6,275 nucleotides of DNA from Vulcanimicrobiota bacterium (GTDB taxonomy: Bacteria; Vulcanimicrobiota; Vulcanimicrobiia; Vulcanimicrobiales; Vulcanimicrobiaceae). Position 1 is the first letter of the stretch. Each line of letters begins with the position of its first letter. Below, one piece after another: positions 5,028-6,275 of this stretch. The stretch lies in the NCBI GenBank assembly GCA_030038335.1, contig JASHPC010000295.1, positions 1 to 6,275 on the forward strand, written 5' to 3'. The notes beneath the pieces are model-generated. The model was not told the DNA's origin. It saw nothing but the letters and a program-made list of their open reading frames with translations, and did no database searches. A program made the translations under genes and the position numbers.

Positions 5028-5867
5028 TTACTCGCTTGCCTCCGGAAGCGCAGGTTCCGACGACGGCTCGAGCGCGGGTACCGCGACGACCGGCTCAAGC
5101 GCTGGTTCGAGTGCAGCCGGCGCAAGAGCTGGCTCCGGTGCGATCTCAGGCGTTGCAACGGCAGTCTGAGGACGGCGCCCCCGTCCACGCTCGCGCCGGC
5201 GTTCGCCACGATCGGGACGCGCGCCGTCGCCGCGGGGCTGCTCCGGAAGCACCTCGCCGCGATAGATCCACACCTTCACTCCGATTCGTCCGAACGTCGT
5301 GAACGCTTCAACGGTTGCATAGTCGATGTCGGCACGCAGCGTGTGCAGCGGCACCTTGCCGTCAGCATTGCGCTCGGTGCGCGCGATCTCGGCACCGCCA
5401 AGGCGTCCCGAGACCTGTACCTTTACGCCGCGAGCACCCGCCTTCATCGTCCGCGTAATCGCCTGCTTCATCGCGCGGCGAAACGCGATGCGCTTCTCGA
5501 GCTGATCGACGATATTCTGTGCAACGAGACGAGCATCGAGCTCGGGATGCTTGATCTCCATCACGTTGACTTGCACGTTCTTACCGGTCAGCTGCTCGAG
5601 GCTCTTGCGAATATCTTCGATCCCGACGCCGCGCTTGCCGATGATGATGCCCGGTTTCGCAGTGTTGACGATGACGCGCGCCTGGTTCGCTCTCCGCTCG
5701 ATCTCGATCTTGCTGATCGCGGCAGATCGCACCCAGCGGTTGAAAAACTTACGGATCGCGACGTCTTCGTGGAGCCAATCGATGTAATGCTTTTTTTCGA
5801 ACCATCGGCTGTCCCACGTGCGCGTGATGCCCAAGCGCATGCCGACCGGATGAATCTTATGTCCCAT
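5028..5867 (-). CDS. rpsC: 30S ribosomal protein S3 with extended C-terminal tail
   Basis: S3 lines the mRNA entry tunnel of the 30S head and takes part in mRNA unwinding. The 279-residue product is long for the family (commonly about 210-240). It starts MGHKIHPVGMRLGITRTWDSRW. The KH domain shows its GxxG-type loop in KPGIIIGKRG (71-80). The C-domain has ARGVKVQVSGRLGGAEIART (144-163), LRADIDYA and FGRIGVKVWIYRGEVLP (192-208). From about residue 210 a tail of some 70 residues follows: first Arg-rich (RGERRRERGRGRR), then an Ala/Pro/Glu-rich stretch with repeated ALEP/PALEP units. The tail is probably disordered. ATG (5865-5867) follows the rplV stop by 9 nt with AAGGA upstream. Confidence 0.98.
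   Translation of the reverse strand: MGHKIHPVGMRLGITRTWDSRWFEKKHYIDWLHEDVAIRKFFNRWVRSAAISKIEIERRANQARVIVNTAKPGIIIGKRGVGIEDIRKSLEQLTGKNVQVNVMEIKHPELDARLVAQNIVDQLEKRIAFRRAMKQAITRTMKAGARGVKVQVSGRLGGAEIARTERNADGKVPLHTLRADIDYATVEAFTTFGRIGVKVWIYRGEVLPEQPRGDGARPDRGERRRERGRGRRPQTAVATPEIAPEPALAPAALEPALEPVVAVPALEPSSEPALPEASE
5040..5150 (-). repeat. Low-complexity imperfect repeat coding the S3 tail
   Basis: This stretch codes residues about 240-276 of S3 and is built from imperfect units reading PALAP, ALEP, ALEP, PALEP and EPALP. At the DNA level two similar blocks are visible on the plus strand, near 5064-5077 and 5091-5104 (CGGCTCGAGCGCGG against CGGCTCAAGCGCTG). Units vary in length and spacing, so it looks like a decayed short repeat or biased composition rather than a clean tandem array. 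Confidence 0.5.
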
Positions 5868-5876
5868 GCAGTTCCT

Positions 5877-6275
5877 TTACGCCTCCGCACTCGCTGCGGC
5901 GGCGGCTGCCCGTTTGCGCGAGCGCGATACGGGGCGGTGAGGCTGTGCCGTCTCTGCAACGGCGGCGCCGGCGCGCGCTCGGCGCGCGCGCTTCGGAGGC
6001 TGTTCGCTGACGATGACCGTCACGTGCGACAGCCGCTTGCGCTTGAAGTACGCGCGGCCTTGCGCGCGCGGGTCGAGTCGTTTCGTGAAGCGGCCGCCCG
6101 GACCGCCGTCGACGGTGATCCGAGCGATGTAGAGCTCGTCCGAGTTCATGTTGTGATTCGTACCGGCATTCGCGACCGCGCTGCGCACGAGACGCTCCAA
6201 AGGCTCTGCGGCATAGACGCCGGAGAACTTCAAGAGGACGAGCGCTTCGCGCACGCTCTTGCCGCGAATCGCGTC
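5877..6275 (-). CDS. rplV: 50S ribosomal protein L22, 5' end outside window, basic C-terminal tail
   Basis: L22 binds 23S rRNA and sends a beta-hairpin into the peptide exit tunnel near the macrolide site. The visible 132 codons enter mid-gene at DAIRGKSVREALVLLKF, matching the family motif LIRGKSVEEAL, so about 25 N-terminal residues are missing. Then come AAEPLERLVRSAVANA, NHNMNSDELYIARITVDGGP, the hairpin region (FTKRLDPRAQGRAYFKRKR) and LSHVTVIVSE, where most L22 proteins end. About 40 more residues follow, rich in Arg, Ala and Ser (PPKRARRARAGAAVAE ... SRSRKRAAAAAASAEA). The hairpin seems about three residues longer than usual after the GP. TAA at 5877-5879 precedes rpsC by 9 nt. Confidence 0.97.
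   Translation of the reverse strand, partial: DAIRGKSVREALVLLKFSGVYAAEPLERLVRSAVANAGTNHNMNSDELYIARITVDGGPGGRFTKRLDPRAQGRAYFKRKRLSHVTVIVSEQPPKRARRARAGAAVAETAQPHRPVSRSRKRAAAAAASAEA

Noticed and set aside
1..6275. Mobile element, CRISPR array, RNA gene, promoter or terminator
   Set aside because: No gap exceeds 19 nt, no direct-repeat array or inverted-repeat ends were seen, and no hairpin followed by a T-run stands between genes.

Overview
This window is a minus-strand segment of a bacterial ribosomal-protein supercluster (S10-spc region), transcribed from high to low coordinates. In transcription order it holds rplV (L22, 5' end cut off by the window edge), rpsC (S3), rplP (L16), rpmC (L29), rpsQ (S17), rplN (L14), rplX (L24), rplE (L5), a zinc-type rpsN (S14), rpsH (S8), rplF (L6), rplR (L18), rpsE (S5), rplO (L15) and the first 45 codons of secY, cut off at position 1. 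That makes fifteen genes, two of them partial. The long open frames on the plus strand are shadows of these genes.

The DNA is GC-rich and the gene order is the classical bacterial one. The spacing is extreme: junctions range from a 14-nt overlap to a 19-nt gap, and no promoter, terminator, RNA gene, mobile element or CRISPR array is visible. The S10 part (rplV to rpsQ) runs into the spc part (rplN to secY) with a 4-nt overlap, so both are probably one transcript. Of the 14 start codons inside the window I read 7 ATG, 5 GTG and 2 TTG, most with a clear Shine-Dalgarno sequence. The sequence alone does not fix the lineage. The protein motifs are bacterial, and a GC-rich, non-proteobacterial lineage such as a candidate phylum would fit, but that is a low-confidence guess.

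The proteins build the two subunits: S3, S5, S8, S14 and S17 for the 30S; L5, L6, L14, L15, L16, L18, L22, L24 and L29 for the 50S. SecY is the channel of the Sec translocon. L22, L24 and L29 lie around the peptide exit tunnel, where SecY docks.

This is mostly ordinary core genome and I see no new system. The points worth a second look are: (1) rpmD (L30) is missing from its usual place between rpsE and rplO; (2) L15 has a long basic N-terminal extension with an uncertain start; (3) S3 and L22 carry long low-complexity C-terminal tails; (4) L24 has a C-terminal zinc-ribbon pattern beside a zinc-type S14; (5) non-ATG starts and overlapping starts and stops are unusually frequent.
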